The translations under genes were made by a program, and so were the position numbers. 64,000 nt of DNA from the NCBI RefSeq assembly GCF_904063065.1, contig NZ_CAJFCL010000002.1, positions 496,001-560,000 of the forward strand. The letters are read 5' to 3'. The stretch is from Pseudomonas paraversuta (lineage in GTDB: Bacteria > Pseudomonadota > Gammaproteobacteria > Pseudomonadales > Pseudomonadaceae). Of this stretch, positions 18,743 through 26,795 are shown piece by piece; within the stretch, counting starts at the first letter, position 1, and each line of letters begins with the position of its first letter. The notes below the pieces were generated by a model. It worked only from the letters and a program-made list of their open reading frames with translations. It was not told where the DNA came from and searched no databases.

Positions 18743-19723
18743 TTAGATCACGAAGATTGAAGAGCCCGTGGTCTTGCGCGATTCCAGATCCCGGTGTGCC
18801 TGCACAGCGTCCTGCAAACTGTAATGCTGATTGATCTCGATCTTGATTTGACCGCTTCCAACCAGATCAAACAGTTCGCCGGCCAGATCGGCCTTTTCTG
18901 CCGGGTCAGCAATGTAATCGGCAAGTGCCGGACGAGTCAGGTGCAGCGAGCCTTTGATTGCCAGCAATACCGGGTCGAAAGGCGGGATAGGGCCGGATGC
19001 AGTGCCAACACAGACCATCAAGCCACGGCGCTTGAGGGAGTCCAGCGAGCCCGCGAAGGTGTTTTTGCCGACACTGTCAAACACCACGTTTACGCCAACG
19101 CCGCCGGTCAACTCACGTACCCGTTTGGCGACGTCTTCGTGGCTGTAATTGATCACATGGTCGCAACCATGGGCACGGGCTACCTCGCCTTTGGCATCGC
19201 TGGACACAGTGCCTATGACTTTGAGTCCCAGCAGTTTTGCCCACTGCGAAACAATCAGGCCGACGCCTCCGGCTGCGGCGTGCAGCAAGATACTGTCGCC
19301 AGCCTTGAAGTCATAGATACGGCGCATCAAATAGGCAGAAGTGAGCCCGCGCATGGTCATTGCGGCGGCGGTCTCAAATGAAATGCTTTCGGGCAGTTTG
19401 ATCAGGGGCGCTGCCGAGATCAGGCGTTCTGTACTGTAGGCACCCAGGGTGTTGAGAAAGCCGGTGTAGGTGACACGATCGCCTACAGCTACATTGCTCA
19501 CGCCCTCACCCACTGCCACTACGATGCCGGCAGCTTCCACGCCCATGCCATTGGGCATCGGGATCGGGTAAGTGCCGTTGCGAAAATAGGTATCGGCATA
19601 GTTCAGACCGACAGCGACCTGGCGCAGCCGAACTTCACCCGGACCCGGGTCGCCCACTTCGGCCTCTTCAAGGCGAAGAACCTCGGGACCTCCGGTTTCA
19701 TAAAAACGTACTACTTGGGCCAT
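18743..19723 (-). CDS. NADPH:quinone oxidoreductase (Qor-like, zinc-free MDR)
   Basis: 326 residues of the medium-chain dehydrogenase/reductase family without the catalytic zinc ligands. The N-terminal GroES-like domain is followed by a Rossmann fold with HAAAGGVGLIVSQWAK near residue 150. It probably reduces quinones or other enones with NADPH. It opens the catabolic run. AAAAATAA lies between its GGAG and ATG (complement of 19726-19733), and a perfect 12-bp inverted repeat straddles its promoter region (19735-19780). Confidence 0.9.
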   Translation of the reverse strand: MAQVVRFYETGGPEVLRLEEAEVGDPGPGEVRLRQVAVGLNYADTYFRNGTYPIPMPNGMGVEAAGIVVAVGEGVSNVAVGDRVTYTGFLNTLGAYSTERLISAAPLIKLPESISFETAAAMTMRGLTSAYLMRRIYDFKAGDSILLHAAAGGVGLIVSQWAKLLGLKVIGTVSSDAKGEVARAHGCDHVINYSHEDVAKRVRELTGGVGVNVVFDSVGKNTFAGSLDSLKRRGLMVCVGTASGPIPPFDPVLLAIKGSLHLTRPALADYIADPAEKADLAGELFDLVGSGQIKIEINQHYSLQDAVQAHRDLESRKTTGSSIFVI

Positions 19724-19725
19724 GC

Positions 19726-19733
19726 TTATTTTT
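19726..19733 (-). promoter_or_regulatory. AAnAAnAA motif inside the ribosome-binding region of qor-like gene
   Basis: AAAAATAA on the minus strand separates GGAG from the ATG at 19723. This is the consensus bound by Hfq/Crc in Pseudomonas and lies where binding would block initiation. Confidence 0.6.
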
Positions 19734-19734
19734 C

Positions 19735-19780
19735 TCCAATCAACGTTCTGGATGCGCTACGGCGATTTACGTTGATTGGA
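19735..19780. promoter_or_regulatory. Perfect 12-bp inverted repeat, possible operator
   Basis: TCCAATCAACGT at 19735-19746 is matched exactly by its complement ACGTTGATTGGA at 19769-19780, with a 22-base spacer (centre-to-centre 34 bp, close to three helical turns). It lies directly upstream of the Qor start and has no T tract, so an operator for a dimer or pair of dimers is more likely than a terminator. The binding protein is unknown. Confidence 0.65.
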
Positions 19781-19904
19781 ATGTAAGCTGCGGGTTGTCG
19801 GCGTGCTTCTCATCAGACGACAGCCTCTTTTCATTTCATGACAGGGATCCAAACCTGTCAGCTGTCTTGCTCCGGCTTTTAAGCGGCCCTGCAGTGATTT
19901 GGCT

Positions 19905-21269
19905 TCATGCTCCCTCAGCCGAACCGGTGCGTTTGATGGCGCCATGGGGCAACTCAACCTGCGCGATGAGTCCACCGCCCATACGGTTTCGCAACAGTAG
20001 CTCGCCACCGTGCTGGCGCGCCATTGCCCGGGCCGAGGACAGACCAAGCCCTACGCCACCGGAGTCGCGATTGCGCGAGGGCTCAAGCCGGAAGAACGGA
20101 ACGAATACGTTCTCCAGTTCCGAATCGGCAATCCCCGGTCCTTCATCGCTTACCTCGATACACACCGAAGTCTGGCCATTGATCAGTTCGATGCGTGGAT
20201 GCCGGGCATACTTCACGGCGTTTTCCAGCAAGTTGGCGGTCATTCGCTTGATGCCCACCGGGCGGCCGAAATACACCAGGTGGGCAGGCCCTGAAAAAAC
20301 CACGTCGATACCCTGATCGCTGTAGTCATCGATGACCGTCTGCAGCAGTTCGGAGAGGTCAAAACTGGTGGCTTGCTCGCGCAGGGTCTCGTCGCGGAAA
20401 AAGCCCAGGGCGGAGTTGATCATCGATTGCATTTCATCGGTGTCGCGGATCAGTTTGCGTTGCTGGTCAATATCTTCAATGAACTCACAACGCAGCCGTA
20501 TGCGGGTCAATGGCGCACGCAAGTCGTGGGAAATCGACGCCAGCATGAGGGTGCGTTCGGCAATGAATTGCTGGATTTTCGCCTGCATGGTGTTGTAGGC
20601 CATGATCGCCTGGCGTATTTCACGGGGGCCTTCGATGTCAATGGCGGGGGCATCAAGGTCGGTACCGAAGCGTTGTACGGCACTGGTAAAACGCTGCAGC
20701 GGGTCAGCCAGCTGGCGTGTGGCGAACCGCGCTACCAGCCAGGCGGCAAGAAGCCCCAGGGCAATAACCACGGCAAAACGCAACGCTGCACTCATTCCCC
20801 AACTGCGTTGCGGAGGGGTAAACGACAACCAGCTGCCGTCGTTCAGTTGCACCAGCATGGCATAACGCGCTTGCGGGCTTTCGCTAGGCCAGTTGGCGGG
20901 CTGGAAGACTTCTATCCTGTGTTCGGTATTGTCCAGCAATCGATGCAGAACCGGCGACTGGTTCTGGTCGATGGCGGTGCCGGTTGCCGGAAGTCCGAAG
21001 CTGCTCCGGTGTTCGCTCCATAGCACCCCGAGTGATGGATTGCTCGCCGCAGCCGACAGCTGCTCCCGCAGTTGTGGCGGAGCCGCCTGGATGATGCGGG
21101 TAGTGGTCGCGACCTGATCCAGCAAGCCGATTTGATCCACTGGCGGTTTGGCCCAGACCCCGGCGACCTGCACAAACAGGGCATAAAGCACCAGCGAAGC
21201 GAGCATCGCCGCGACAATGGTCAGGGCAATCCGGCGTCTGAGGGTGTCAGCGTGGGCAATCAGACTCAT
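19905..21269 (-). CDS. Sensor histidine kinase
   Basis: 454 residues. A first membrane helix at about 11-38, a periplasmic domain of about 120 residues, a second helix at about 161-183, a HAMP-like linker, then the dimerisation domain with SISHDLRAPLTR (phospho-acceptor His248), N box NLLENAVKYA (Asn350), and G boxes DEGPGIAD and GGVGLGLS. It is an EnvZ/RstB-type kinase. The ATG at 21269 overlaps the response-regulator stop by one base (TGATG); an in-frame GTG at 21272 is also possible. It ends 181 bp before the catabolic cluster on the same strand, so control of that cluster is plausible. The signal is unknown. Confidence 0.92.
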   Translation of the reverse strand: MSLIAHADTLRRRIALTIVAAMLASLVLYALFVQVAGVWAKPPVDQIGLLDQVATTTRIIQAAPPQLREQLSAAASNPSLGVLWSEHRSSFGLPATGTAIDQNQSPVLHRLLDNTEHRIEVFQPANWPSESPQARYAMLVQLNDGSWLSFTPPQRSWGMSAALRFAVVIALGLLAAWLVARFATRQLADPLQRFTSAVQRFGTDLDAPAIDIEGPREIRQAIMAYNTMQAKIQQFIAERTLMLASISHDLRAPLTRIRLRCEFIEDIDQQRKLIRDTDEMQSMINSALGFFRDETLREQATSFDLSELLQTVIDDYSDQGIDVVFSGPAHLVYFGRPVGIKRMTANLLENAVKYARHPRIELINGQTSVCIEVSDEGPGIADSELENVFVPFFRLEPSRNRDSGGVGLGLSSARAMARQHGGELLLRNRMGGGLIAQVELPHGAIKRTGSAEGA

Positions 21270-21979
21270 CACGTGCGCGTCACCTTTGCGTTGAACAGGT
21301 AGCCGCCATTACGCACGGTACGAATCAGGTCCGGACGCTTGCTGTCCGGTTCTATTTTGCGTCTCAGGCGGCTTACCTGCACGTCAATGCTGCGGTCAAA
21401 GGCTTCGTGATTATTGCCCCGCGTCAGGTCGATCAATTGTTCGCGGGAGAGGATGCGTTCAGGGTGTTCGAGAAAGACCACCAGTAAATCGAACTCACCG
21501 CCCGAGAGCGGAATCATGACATCGGCAGACGAACGCAACTCGCGGCGTGTTACGTCCAGGTGCCAGCCCGCAAAGCTGATCACCAGCCGTGTGTCTTCAT
21601 TACGGGCTCTTACCGGATCACTGGCGCGACGTAGAACTGCCCGCAGGCGGGCCAGCAACTCGCGAGGATCAAAAGGCTTGGTCAGGTAATCATCGGCACC
21701 CAGTTCCAGGCCAACAATGCGGTCACTCAGCTCGCCCATGGCGGTCAGCATCACGATCGGAATACCGGTGTTCAGGCGTAATTTTTGACAGAGGCTGAGC
21801 CCGCCTTCTCCGGGAAGCATCAGATCGAGAATGATGAGGTCCGGCCGCTGGCGCCCGATGGCCGCCCACATGGCTTCTCCGTGGGTGACCAGTTCCACTT
21901 CATAAGCATGCAAGAGAAAGAACTTCTCCAGCAGTAATAGGATTTCCACATCGTCGTCGACGATCAGCAGCCTGCTCAC
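21269..21979 (-). CDS. OmpR-family response regulator
   Basis: 236 residues: receiver domain with the acidic pocket DDD (8-10), phospho-acceptor Asp52 (LDLMLPGEGG) and LTKPFD near residue 104, then a winged-helix C-terminal DNA-binding domain with VDVQVSRLRRKIE-like residues (here IDVQVSRLRRKIE). The reading frame starts at a GTG at 21979. It is the first gene of the two-component pair and is co-transcribed with the kinase. Confidence 0.92.
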   Translation of the reverse strand: MSRLLIVDDDVEILLLLEKFFLLHAYEVELVTHGEAMWAAIGRQRPDLIILDLMLPGEGGLSLCQKLRLNTGIPIVMLTAMGELSDRIVGLELGADDYLTKPFDPRELLARLRAVLRRASDPVRARNEDTRLVISFAGWHLDVTRRELRSSADVMIPLSGGEFDLLVVFLEHPERILSREQLIDLTRGNNHEAFDRSIDVQVSRLRRKIEPDSKRPDLIRTVRNGGYLFNAKVTRT

Positions 21980-22134
21980 ATTAGCGATCCATGGGTAAAT
22001 AAGGGGGGGCTATCTAAAACCATTCTGGCGTCAGGGTCATATATTTCAATCGTGAAACATTGCGCCTGTATGCGCATAAACCAGACATCTCCCGGCAAAA
22101 CCCCTCAGGCAAACTGCGGGCAATTCATTCCGGG

Positions 22135-22428
22135 ATGCCCTCGATGCCGACCTTGAGCAGCAAGGCCCAAAGCGCCAACGCTTTGATTCTGAACCAGCGC
22201 ACCAGCAAAGTCTGGCGCACCGATCCAGTGCTTTTCCAGGAGTCTCGCCTGACGCTGTCCAGCGACCAGAAATCCATCGTTCTGGTCCGCTATATCGAGA
22301 CTTACAGCCCGCAGTGCAGCCAGTGGGTGGAGTACTGCCACTCAATACCTGTTGCCGAGCTTACCCAATGGGTCATGGCCCATGGCGAACTGCATATAAA
22401 TGGTTGCGAAAGCGGCACAGACGCTTGA
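22135..22428 (+). CDS. Small hypothetical protein
   Basis: A 97-residue open frame (alternative ATG at 22144) with no domain I can name. The composition looks coding: it has an ordered, protein-like sequence with a hydrophobic strand IVLVRYIETYS and ends WVMAHGELHING. It resembles small conserved Pseudomonas proteins from memory, but I cannot verify this. It lies between the response regulator gene (divergent) and a lipoprotein gene. An antisense frame in the same region looks like a shadow. Ribosome site is weak (GGG only). Confidence 0.42.
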   Translation: MPSMPTLSSKAQSANALILNQRTSKVWRTDPVLFQESRLTLSSDQKSIVLVRYIETYSPQCSQWVEYCHSIPVAELTQWVMAHGELHINGCESGTDA

Positions 22429-22478
22429 GCACGACGTACATCCTTCATGAAAACACTCGCCCCGGGAACACCGATCCA

Positions 22479-23174
22479 ATGCCAAGAAGTCTCTCGCTGC
22501 CGTTACTGGTAGCCCTGTGCATGTCACTCGCCGCTTGCGCCGGCAAAACCGTCTCTCCTGACGAATATTCTGGGTTTTTACAGGACTACAGCCAACTCAC
22601 GGAAAAAAAATTGCCCTCTGGCCAACGGGTATTGTCCTGGGTAAACCCGCAGCGTGATCTCAAACATTACACCCGGGTGTATATCGAGCCTAGCCAGTAC
22701 TACCTACCGCTGGTGCCGACCGACCGACGTTCACAGGCAATGCTCTCGGACCTGAGCCATTACTACGATGCTGCTCTGAAACAGGAGCTGGGCAAGGTCA
22801 TGACCGTTGTCACGACTCCGGGCCCGGACACACTGATCGTCAGGCCCGCCATCATCACCGTGTCGGCCTCAACCCAGGGTTTGCGCTTTTATGAGTGGCT
22901 CCCCGTGACGCTGCTTGCCGCCGGCGTGAGTACGGCTATGGGCATCCGTGACCAGGACACACAAATCACCACTGAAGTCGCAGTTCTGGATGCCTGGGAT
23001 CATGAGGTTGTGGCGCAGGTGGTCAGCAAAGGGGCCGGGCTGACGCTGAAGAATGACAAGCAGGCAATGAGCGTCGATGATTTCAAACCGGCACTCGATG
23101 GATCGGCCCTGGATATGCGCCAGGCCTATTTAGCCCACGCGCCCGATCTTGAGCCCTCGCCTTTATCGAAGTAG
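22479..23174 (+). CDS. DUF3313-like lipoprotein
   Basis: 231 residues starting at 22479, where a type II signal peptide begins: hydrophobic stretch LPLLVALCMSLAAC with lipobox LAAC, so Cys18-20 region is lipidated. The mature part contains DYSQLTEK and RVYIEPSQYY segments like DUF3313 (PF11769) lipoproteins. Function unknown. A single weak GGGAA ribosome site. It is followed by REP sequences and then a convergent monooxygenase gene, so it is probably transcribed alone or with the small gene upstream. Confidence 0.8.
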   Translation: MPRSLSLPLLVALCMSLAACAGKTVSPDEYSGFLQDYSQLTEKKLPSGQRVLSWVNPQRDLKHYTRVYIEPSQYYLPLVPTDRRSQAMLSDLSHYYDAALKQELGKVMTVVTTPGPDTLIVRPAIITVSASTQGLRFYEWLPVTLLAAGVSTAMGIRDQDTQITTEVAVLDAWDHEVVAQVVSKGAGLTLKNDKQAMSVDDFKPALDGSALDMRQAYLAHAPDLEPSPLSK

Positions 23175-23189
23175 ATGAACCATTGAAGC

Positions 23190-23323
23190 CAGGCTCCCAC
23201 AGGTGTTGCTGCGCCGGGAGTCGTGTGGAGCTCCTGTGGGAGCTGGCTTGCCTGCGATGGCCGCTCCAGGTTTTACCTGATACACCGCGGTGCGTGCATC
23301 GCAAGCCAGCTCGCTCCTGCAGG
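23190..23323. repeat. REP element pair (inverted)
   Basis: TGTGGGAGCTGGCTTGCCTG near 23234 and its inverted counterpart CGCAAGCCAGCTCGCTCCTG near 23300 form a REP doublet, with a further partial copy near 23190. It lies between two convergent genes, the usual place for Pseudomonas REPs. Confidence 0.8.
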
Positions 23324-23350
23324 GGGCGTGGATGACAATGGATCCGTTGC

Positions 23351-24733
23351 CTAACCCCGGTCGAAACGAAACGACGCGCCATATGCACTGGCCGGCAAAT
23401 GACTGGCGCCGTCTGCCCGCAGTCGCGAACGCAAGGTACCCCGCTGGGGTTCGGTGCGATACAGGCCGCGCTTTTGCAACTCGGGAATAATCAGCTCGAC
23501 AAAGTCTTCAAGGCTGCCGGGGCTGATCAGCGGGTTGAGCATGTAGCCCGTGGTCCCGCTGATCCGTGCGTGCTCTTCAATCTGCTCTGCAACCTGTTGC
23601 GGTGTACCCACCAGAATCAAGTCACTGCCCCGGGTGACGTTGGCAAAGCGCTGTTTGACGTCACCCGCAGTCAAGGGCTTGGCGCTGCCATCCGCTCGCA
23701 TCACATAGGAGGTCATGCCTTCGGTGTGGGTGGACAGCGCATCACTGTCGGCGTAGCGACTGATGTCGATACCGGTATCACCGGCATAACTGACCAGTTG
23801 TGCCTGCAAGTGGTAATTGCTCTGCAGATGGTCGTATTTGCGCCGGGCTTCAATTTCAGTTTTGGCGGTGACAATGCGCAACACGGTCAGTGACTTGACG
23901 TCCTGTGCCGGGCGGCCGAGGGCCAGGGCCTGGGCCCGGATTTCTTCCAGTCCCTGGCGGATCTCGTGGGGGTTGGACTTGGCCACGAAGATCAGTTCGG
24001 CGTGCTTGGCCGCAAAGGCCCTGCCCCGCCCTGACCAGCCGGCCTGGATCAGCAGCGGTGTACGTTGCGGCGATGGCGAGGTCAGATGCGGCCCGGCTAC
24101 CCGATAGTGTTCGCCGGCATGGTTGATCGGGCGCACGCGATCACCCCGGGCATACAGTTGGCGCGCCTTGTCGGCAACCACGGCATCATCGGCCCAGCTG
24201 CCCTCCCAAAGCTTGTAGGCCACGTCCATGAATTCTTCGGCACGCTCATAGCGATCATCGTGTTTGATCATCTGCTCCAGACCGAAATTGCGTGCGGCAC
24301 TGGACAGGTACGAGGTCACGATGTTCCAGCCGATCCGGCCATTGGTCATGTGATCCAGGGTGCTGAAGCGCCGGGCATGGGTAAACGGATGCTCGTAACT
24401 GGTGGTCACGGTCACACCGAAAGCCAGATTTTCGGTGATTGCTGCCAGTGCCGGAATGATCATCAGCGGATCATTGGCCGGGGCTTCCACGGCCCATTTC
24501 ATGGCGGCATCGGCATTGCCGGCAAACACATCGTAGAAGCCCAGCACATCGCCGAAAAACAGCATGTCCAGGTGAGCCTGATCGGCGATCCGGGCCAGGT
24601 TCGACCAATAGCCCAGAGAGTTGATGCTCAGTCGCTCGTCTGCCGGGTGGGTCCACAGGCTTGGCGCACCACCACAGCCGACACTCGCTTGCTCGTAGAG
24701 GGCAAACAACAGAGGTTTGGGATCGGACATCAT
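23351..24733 (-). CDS. LLM-class flavin-dependent monooxygenase (NtaA/SnaA/DszA type)
   Basis: 460 residues of the bacterial luciferase-like fold. The family features seen are the N-terminal WSNLARIADQAHLDMLFFGD, TTSYEHPFTHARRFSTLDHMTNGRIGWN-type flavin-binding part (given here only as a region, about residues 115-143) and LLIQAGWSGRGRAFAAKHAE. Relatives oxidise nitrilotriacetate, EDTA, dibenzothiophene sulfone or dimethyl sulfone using FMNH2 from a separate reductase; no reductase gene is in view. Start at 24733 or the next codon at 24730. It is downstream of an ABC binding protein and permease on the same strand, suggesting import and oxidation of one compound, perhaps a sulfur source. Confidence 0.9.
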   Translation of the reverse strand: MMSDPKPLLFALYEQASVGCGGAPSLWTHPADERLSINSLGYWSNLARIADQAHLDMLFFGDVLGFYDVFAGNADAAMKWAVEAPANDPLMIIPALAAITENLAFGVTVTTSYEHPFTHARRFSTLDHMTNGRIGWNIVTSYLSSAARNFGLEQMIKHDDRYERAEEFMDVAYKLWEGSWADDAVVADKARQLYARGDRVRPINHAGEHYRVAGPHLTSPSPQRTPLLIQAGWSGRGRAFAAKHAELIFVAKSNPHEIRQGLEEIRAQALALGRPAQDVKSLTVLRIVTAKTEIEARRKYDHLQSNYHLQAQLVSYAGDTGIDISRYADSDALSTHTEGMTSYVMRADGSAKPLTAGDVKQRFANVTRGSDLILVGTPQQVAEQIEEHARISGTTGYMLNPLISPGSLEDFVELIIPELQKRGLYRTEPQRGTLRSRLRADGASHLPASAYGASFRFDRG

Positions 24734-24768
24734 GATTCCTGAAAAAATGGATTAAACAAGGGACTGCC

Positions 24769-25614
24769 TCAGCGCTGATTTTTGAAACCTTTGCCGTAGT
24801 GGCGCTCCAGGCGGTGCTGGAGCAGTTCGAGTCCGATTGACAGCAGCCAGTAGATAACGGCTGCGGTGGTGAGCATTTCGATATAGCGATAAGTGGAGCG
24901 GCCGTAGGACTGCGCCAGGAACATCACTTCCCAGACCCCCATCACCGAAATCAGCGATGAATCCTTTAGCATGGAAATGAACTGGCTGGTGGTCGGCGGG
25001 ATAATCGTGCGCATGGCCTGGGGCAGGATGATGTGCACGAATGTCGCCGTCGGCGAAAGCCCCAGGGCCATGGCCGCTTCGCGCTGGCCGGGCGCCACGG
25101 TCATGATGCCGGCGCGAAAGATCTCGCTCAGGTAGGCCCCGTAGTTGAGCGACAGGGCAATGATCCCGGCGCTGATTGCACCTGGAACCACGCCGATCTG
25201 GGGCAAGCCCAGATAGATCAGCAGGATCTGGATCAGCAGCGGCGTGCCGCGGAAAAAAGAGGCATAGAAGCTGGCGATACCGAAGGCCACAGCGCTGCGT
25301 GACAGGCGCGCGAGGGCGGTGACAAAACCCAGCAGCAACGACAGCCAGATCGAACACAAACACAGAAACAAGGTGAGCGCGGCGCCTTGCAGGAAACCGT
25401 TGGGCCCCAGATGCAGGCCCAACAGGTTGGGCAATTTATCAACAATGATCGAGAACTTCAGATCAAAGCTCATGAAGAACATCACGCACAAACCGAGCAA
25501 GGCCGCCCAGGTCAGATACAACCGGGTGCGAAAGCCAAACAGCTGGCTCAGGCGCGACGCTGCGGTTTCGGGTAGTACCCCGGTCTTGGCGGGGTGTGGG
25601 TTGTGGGCTGTCAT
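24769..25614 (-). CDS. Amino-acid-type ABC transporter permease
   Basis: 281 residues with several membrane helices and the EAA loop (EIFRAGIMTVAPGQREAAMALGL region, about 170 residues in), as in HisM/GlnP permeases. The ATG at 25614 overlaps the binding-protein stop by 4 bp (ATGA). It is placed between the binding protein and the monooxygenase. No ATP-binding subunit gene is adjacent, so it would have to share one encoded elsewhere. Confidence 0.9.
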   Translation of the reverse strand: MTAHNPHPAKTGVLPETAASRLSQLFGFRTRLYLTWAALLGLCVMFFMSFDLKFSIIVDKLPNLLGLHLGPNGFLQGAALTLFLCLCSIWLSLLLGFVTALARLSRSAVAFGIASFYASFFRGTPLLIQILLIYLGLPQIGVVPGAISAGIIALSLNYGAYLSEIFRAGIMTVAPGQREAAMALGLSPTATFVHIILPQAMRTIIPPTTSQFISMLKDSSLISVMGVWEVMFLAQSYGRSTYRYIEMLTTAAVIYWLLSIGLELLQHRLERHYGKGFKNQR

Positions 25615-26432
25615 TGGCTGATATCGGCACCGATCCACTTCTGCGAAATTTTGCTCAGTGTGCCGTCGGCTTTCAGTTCACCAATGACTTCAGTGACCTT
25701 GGCACTCCACTGAGGATCGCCCTTTTCAATCGCCACCACATTGGGCTCTGCATACAGCGGGTCGCCGGCAATTTTGAAGCGAGGGTCATGGGCAATGCGT
25801 TCACGGGCGGTGATGAGGTTGGTGACCATCGCATCCAGGCGTACTCCGCTGCCCAGTGCCAGGTCCTGGAATGCCACTGTTTCATTATCGTACGGGGCGA
25901 TCTGCACATTCTCGAACGGGTATTGCAGCGGTTTGTCCGTTGCCCCCTCGATCACCAGATCCTTGTTCAAATAGGCTTCATAGGTGGACGCGCTGCCCAC
26001 GCCGACCTTCTTTGCGGACAAATCCTTGCCTGAAGCGATAGTGGTGTCCTGGGCATTGACCACGATCACCGCGGGCGACTGGTAGTACTCCACCGGAAAA
26101 TCGAACACTTCGGCGCGAGCCTTGCTCGGCGTCATGGAGCACACGCAGATGTCGTAGCGCCCGCTCCAGCGGCCGGCTGCGATCACATCCCAGGAAGGCG
26201 TTTGCAGCTTGAGTTTCACCCCGAGCCGTTGCGCTACGGCCTTGGCGACATCAACATCAAAGCCGTCCAGCTGGTTCTGCTCGTTGAGAAAAGAGAACGG
26301 CGGATAGCTCTCCATCAGTACCCCTCTGAGCTCACCTTTTTCGGTGACGCGATCCAGAGTGGAGCCGGCAAAAGCGGTGGTGCAGGTTGCGAGCAAAGCG
26401 AGGCTAAAAGGTAAGAGCGCTGCGGTTTTCAA
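25611..26432 (-). CDS. ABC transporter substrate-binding protein (SBP_bac_3)
   Basis: 273 residues with a signal peptide about 22 residues long (ending CTTAFA). The N-terminal LRGVLMESYPPFSFL and the DGFDVDVAKAVAQRLG segment are typical of polar amino-acid binding proteins. A TTG at 26432 is the likely start: GGAG lies nine bases upstream and translation gives a normal signal sequence (MKTAALLPF); the frame also continues to a TTG at 26447, which has no ribosome site. Ligand is unknown. Confidence 0.86.
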   Translation of the reverse strand: MKTAALLPFSLALLATCTTAFAGSTLDRVTEKGELRGVLMESYPPFSFLNEQNQLDGFDVDVAKAVAQRLGVKLKLQTPSWDVIAAGRWSGRYDICVCSMTPSKARAEVFDFPVEYYQSPAVIVVNAQDTTIASGKDLSAKKVGVGSASTYEAYLNKDLVIEGATDKPLQYPFENVQIAPYDNETVAFQDLALGSGVRLDAMVTNLITARERIAHDPRFKIAGDPLYAEPNVVAIEKGDPQWSAKVTEVIGELKADGTLSKISQKWIGADISQ

Positions 26433-26795
26433 AGACAAATACTCCAATCTGTACAGAATGACCTGGATAGATTAAAACGCACTATAAATCGCTCTTGTAC
26501 TTGTTTTATGGAATAAAAAGCTCGCTTCCAGCTATATCGCGTGACGGCTCGAAGCAGGCTTTGACCGGCTACCTCCAGTGGCTCTGCGCCTGCGCCCGGC
26601 GTTCTGGAACACCGTGACCGAGATCATTTGCCGTTTCATTGCGCTGGGTGCGTCGACTGTCCAGGGCGCACCGCCGAGCCCCGCAGCCAATAACCGGTCT
26701 GCAGCTCAACAATTTTTACTCCCGGATAGCTAGGCAACACTGTTTGATGCGCGACGCCGCGCTGATGCTTGGCGTCGCTAGGGGGATTGAGCCGC
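26433..26795. other. Intergenic region with hairpin
   Basis: This 363-bp gap separates the binding-protein gene from the tsdA-like gene end. The first part is AT-rich and probably carries the ABC operon promoter. A perfect 8-bp hairpin (GCGACGCC at 26751-26758, GGCGTCGC at 26771-26778) lies just downstream of the cytochrome gene; it lacks a T run, so it may be a stability hairpin rather than a terminator. No convincing gene is present. Confidence 0.5.

Noticed and set aside
22046..22345. Minus-strand frame opposite the small hypothetical gene
   Set aside because: It is rich in Arg/Cys/Ser, as antisense shadows in high-GC DNA are, and starts without a ribosome site.
26751..26778. Intrinsic terminator after tsdA-like gene
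   Set aside because: The stem is perfect but no T run follows it on the minus strand; listed only as a hairpin.
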